Shown in pieces: positions 61,497 through 64,000 of a stretch of DNA of 64,000 bases. Each line of letters begins with the position of its first letter. Position 1 is the first letter of the stretch. The stretch covers positions 1 to 64,000 of the forward strand of contig CBDDKW010000012.1 in assembly GCA_965230425.1 (NCBI GenBank). Direction: 5' to 3'. The translations under genes were made by a program, and so were the position numbers. The notes below the pieces were generated by a model that searched no databases, was not told the origin of the DNA, and saw only the letters and a program-made list of their open reading frames with translations. The DNA comes from CBDDKW01 sp965230425 (GTDB taxonomy: Bacteria; Pseudomonadota; Gammaproteobacteria; UBA1113).

Positions 61497-62801
61497 ATGG
61501 GTGATGTATCTGCTATACCCATTCCTCATTTGACCACGGCACTTGATGGCCCATTGCAAGAACTTGAACAACATTTGCTAGATCATCAGATCGCTATTGA
61601 AACATGGTTGCGCAAACAATGGCAAGCGACACCAGCCCCTATTCATAGCTCTGTGGACCTACGTAATGCGGGTTTTAAATTATCACCCGTAGATACTAAT
61701 TTATTCCCCGCGGGGTTTAATAATCTCAATCAAGATTTTATGCCACTGTGTATTCAAGCAGCACAGGCCATCATTTGTAATGACCATCCAGGCTGTGAGC
61801 GGATTTTATTGATCCCCGAAAATCACACACGCAATCTTGGTTATCTCGAAAGCATCGCCACTTTACAAGACATTCTGCAAAAAGCCGGCTTTGAAGTGCG
61901 TATTGGCTCTATGCTAGAAACACTCACGAATCCTTTAGTAGTCACACTGCCAAGCGAACGTGAAATCACCTTAGAACCATTACAGCGCAGCGATGATAAA
62001 GTTCATGTGGATAATTTTATTCCCTGTCTGATTTTCTTGAATAATGATTTATCCGAAGGCGTTCCACCGCAACTGCAAGATATCACGCAATATATTCGAC
62101 CGCCCCTTGCATTAGGTTGGGCTTCACGCACTAAAACCCAACACTTCGAACATTACAATCATGTGGCAAATGAGTTCGCTGAATTAATTGAAATCGACCC
62201 ATGGTTGATTAATCCTAAATTTCGTTATTGTGAAGGTTTGGATTTTATTCGCCGCGAAGGTGAAGAATGTGTGATTCATCATGTAGATGCCTTACTACAA
62301 GATATACAAAAAAAATACGACGAATATAATATCCAAGAAAAACCTTATGTCATCATCAAGGCAGACTCTGGTACCTATGGCATGGGCGTCATGGCGGTTT
62401 ATAATGCAGAAGACATTCGTAATTTAAATCGCAAACAGCGCAGTAAAATGGCTGCCGCTAAAGGTAAACAGGAAGTTAATCGCGTCTTAATTCAAGAGGG
62501 GGTTTATTCCTTTGAATCCATCGGCAAAGAGAAATCAGCCGCAGAACCCGTGGTATACATGTTAGGCCATTTTGTTGTGGGTGGTTTTTACCGGGTGCAT
62601 CGTGATCGCAGTATGAATGATGTATTAAATGCACCTGGCATGCACTTTGAACCCTTAGCTTTTGTTGATAGCTGCACAAATCCAGATATGAATAAAGCCC
62701 CTAATGAAGTGCCTAATCGTTTCTATGCTTACGGTGTTGTAGCACGTTTAGCACTATTAGCCGCAGCACGTGAATTACGTGAGGTAAAACATGGCCATTA
62801 A
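61497..62801 (+). CDS. gshA: Glutamate-cysteine ligase (proteobacterial type)
   Basis: A 434-residue enzyme for the first step of glutathione synthesis, of the short, non-E. coli type paired in an operon with gshB. The region VIIKADSGTYGMGVMAVYNA resembles an ATP-grasp phosphate loop, followed by VNRVLIQEGVYSFESIGKEK, AEPVVYMLGHFVVGGFYRVH and a C-terminal helix. The N-terminal half begins PHLTTALDGPLQELEQHLLD. Overlap of 11 bp with gshB supports the pathway call. Confidence 0.92.
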   Translation: MGDVSAIPIPHLTTALDGPLQELEQHLLDHQIAIETWLRKQWQATPAPIHSSVDLRNAGFKLSPVDTNLFPAGFNNLNQDFMPLCIQAAQAIICNDHPGCERILLIPENHTRNLGYLESIATLQDILQKAGFEVRIGSMLETLTNPLVVTLPSEREITLEPLQRSDDKVHVDNFIPCLIFLNNDLSEGVPPQLQDITQYIRPPLALGWASRTKTQHFEHYNHVANEFAELIEIDPWLINPKFRYCEGLDFIRREGEECVIHHVDALLQDIQKKYDEYNIQEKPYVIIKADSGTYGMGVMAVYNAEDIRNLNRKQRSKMAAAKGKQEVNRVLIQEGVYSFESIGKEKSAAEPVVYMLGHFVVGGFYRVHRDRSMNDVLNAPGMHFEPLAFVDSCTNPDMNKAPNEVPNRFYAYGVVARLALLAAARELREVKHGH

Positions 62802-63747
62802 ACTTGGGATTATTATGGATCCTATTGGGCATATTAACCCGAAGAAAGATAGCAGTTTAGCTATGCTACAAACAGCTCAACAACGCGGTTGGCAAATACA
62901 TTATATGGAACATCAAGATCTGTATATTGACAATAGTGTACCTATGGCACGTATGCAATATCTTCATGTTAAAGATGATGAAAACAATTGGTATCAATTG
63001 GGTACTAGTCATGAACAAGCATTGAATAACTTAGATGCGATTTTAATGCGTATCGACCCACCCTTTAATATGGAATATATTTACACCACGTATTTGTTAG
63101 AACTGGCAGAGCAAGGCGATACTCTGATTGTAAATAAGCCGAGAAGTTTGCGTGATGTGAATGAAAAACATTTTAGCTTACGTTTTCCCCAATGTTGTCC
63201 TGAGTCTGTCGTAACGGCAAATCAACAGCGTATTAAAGATTTCTTAGCGAAACATCATGATATTATCTGCAAACCACTGGATGGTATGGGTGGTGCATCC
63301 ATCTTTCGAGTCCAGGATGACGATCCGAATATTAATGTGATCTTAGAAACACTGACCCAGACTGGGAAAAAAACCATGATCGCTCAACGTTATCTGCCTG
63401 AAATTAAAGATGGCGATAAACGGATTTTACTCATTGATGGTGAACCCATAGATTACGCCTTAGCACGCATCCCTACCCATGGTGAAACGCGAGCGAATTT
63501 AGCTGCAGGTGGCATTGGCGTGACGCAAAAGCTTAGTGAAAGAGATCGTTGGATTTGTCAGCAAGTAGGCCCCACACTGCGCGACATGGGTTTATTATTT
63601 GTAGGTTTGGATGTGATTGGTGATTATCTCACAGAAATTAATGTCACTAGCCCCACCTGTATTCGTGAAATTGAAGCCTATGCGAAAGTTGATGTTACTG
63701 GGCCACTGTTAGATTGTATTGAAAAAAAGTTAGGTTCAATGGCTTAA
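62791..63747 (+). CDS. gshB: Glutathione synthetase
   Basis: GshB adds glycine to gamma-glutamylcysteine using ATP. The 318-residue ATP-grasp protein starts KLGIIMDPIGHINPKKDSSL. It has VNKPRSLRDVNEKHF, the ATP-binding KPLDGMGGASIFRVQDDDPN, RILLIDGEPIDYALARIP and the metal-binding end GLDVIGDYLTEINVTSPTCI. The length and motifs match the E. coli enzyme. It is translated from an ATG inside the gshA 3' end. Confidence 0.96.
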   Translation: MAIKLGIIMDPIGHINPKKDSSLAMLQTAQQRGWQIHYMEHQDLYIDNSVPMARMQYLHVKDDENNWYQLGTSHEQALNNLDAILMRIDPPFNMEYIYTTYLLELAEQGDTLIVNKPRSLRDVNEKHFSLRFPQCCPESVVTANQQRIKDFLAKHHDIICKPLDGMGGASIFRVQDDDPNINVILETLTQTGKKTMIAQRYLPEIKDGDKRILLIDGEPIDYALARIPTHGETRANLAAGGIGVTQKLSERDRWICQQVGPTLRDMGLLFVGLDVIGDYLTEINVTSPTCIREIEAYAKVDVTGPLLDCIEKKLGSMA

Positions 63748-63778
63748 TCAACTGAGCAGTCTGTTGTTAATAAGTAGT

Positions 63779-63820
63779 CAAATCATTAGGAGATCCCACG
63801 TGCTTCGCACTCGGGATGAC
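63779..63820. repeat. GAGAT...CTCG intergenic element
   Basis: AGGAGATCCCACGTGCTTCG followed by CACTCGGGATGAC forms a short imperfect hairpin and resembles the element near 21.67 kb. It lies between convergent genes, so it could help termination. Confidence 0.4.
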
Positions 63821-63847
63821 AAAACTTTTCAGCATTGTTACGGGTAG

Positions 63848-64000
63848 TTAATATAGTACGACATTACACAGTTCCATTAACTTCAGTAAATTCTGTGTCT
63901 CAGGAATTTCCTTATGCGGACTGTACACCGAGACATAACTACGCAGTACATATTCATAATCCGCTATAGTTAAAACCTTAAATAACTTGCGTGCTAATTC
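63848..64000 (-). CDS. 3' end of an unidentified gene (partial)
   Basis: An open frame enters from the right edge on the minus strand and stops at TAA (63848-63850), giving the last 50 residues: ELARKLFKVLTIADYEYVLR and onward, ending LLKLMELCNVVLY. It is helical and ordinary in composition. The rest of the gene lies outside the window, so no family is assigned. Confidence 0.55.
   Translation of the reverse strand, partial: ELARKLFKVLTIADYEYVLRSYVSVYSPHKEIPETQNLLKLMELCNVVLY

Overview
The window is about 64 kb of AT-leaning gammaproteobacterial chromosome. Gene content, conserved gene order and regulatory signals point to an intracellular Legionellales-type bacterium (Legionella/Coxiella/Berkiella-like). 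This is inferred from three things: conserved gammaproteobacterial blocks (secB-gpsA, gpmI-envC-ctpA, rppH-ptsP-lgt-thyA, ygfB-pepP-ubiH-ubiI opposite zapA-ygfA), several large unrecognised proteins between housekeeping genes, and promoter boxes and a small RNA of the kinds that control Dot/Icm virulence genes. No rRNA, tRNA, CRISPR array or transposase was found.

Layout. 1-3.1 kb: mlaA, a frameshifted trmL and a TraI-like protein. 3.1-12 kb: accessory genes (two GNAT acetyltransferases, a Cys-rich regulator facing a flavodoxin, a methyltransferase, an alpha/beta hydrolase, an ABC-F ATPase, ada), then a small unknown gene flanked by a 166-bp duplication. 12.2-18.9 kb: gpsA-secB-rhodanese facing gpmI-envC-ctpA. 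19-21.5 kb: an 800-residue unknown protein. 21.7-30.5 kb: thyA, then an AbiE toxin-antitoxin pair and a Fic protein lying inside the otherwise conserved lgt-ptsP-rppH neighbourhood. 30.6-30.93 kb: a previously unannotated CsrB/RsmZ-like RNA, with a GacA/LetA-type palindrome about 190 bp upstream. 31.2-36.3 kb: slt, dapB and a 733-residue membrane protein. 36.3-41 kb: the glycine cleavage operon. 41.3-44.2 kb: an unknown protein and an OmpR/EnvZ pair. 44.3-50.5 kb: ubiquinone hydroxylases, pepP, ygfB, zapB-like, zapA, 5-formyltetrahydrofolate cyclo-ligase and an EVE protein. 50.5-55 kb: an unknown gene, pilU and two tandem astacin-fold proteins that have lost their zinc ligands. 55.2-57.4 kb: groESL under a CIRCE operator. 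57.6-64 kb: a small membrane protein, fxsA, a DsbA-like lipoprotein, dsbD (frameshift in its signal peptide), a 57-residue gene, gshA-gshB and the 3' end of one more gene.

How it fits together. Three unrecognised genes (11409, 19117 and 51036 on the minus strand) share one promoter design: two TTAA cores 11 bp apart, with a -10 hexamer exactly 15 bp after the second core. This matches a PmrA box. Together with the GGA-hairpin RNA and its GacA/LetA-like box, it suggests the two classical Legionellales virulence circuits (PmrA activation, and LetA-RsmYZ-CsrA) act here and that these genes are candidate secreted effectors. The pseudo-astacin pair, with basic, acid-free N-termini, is a second candidate effector set. 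A dispersed intergenic palindrome family (seven copies) marks many gene boundaries.
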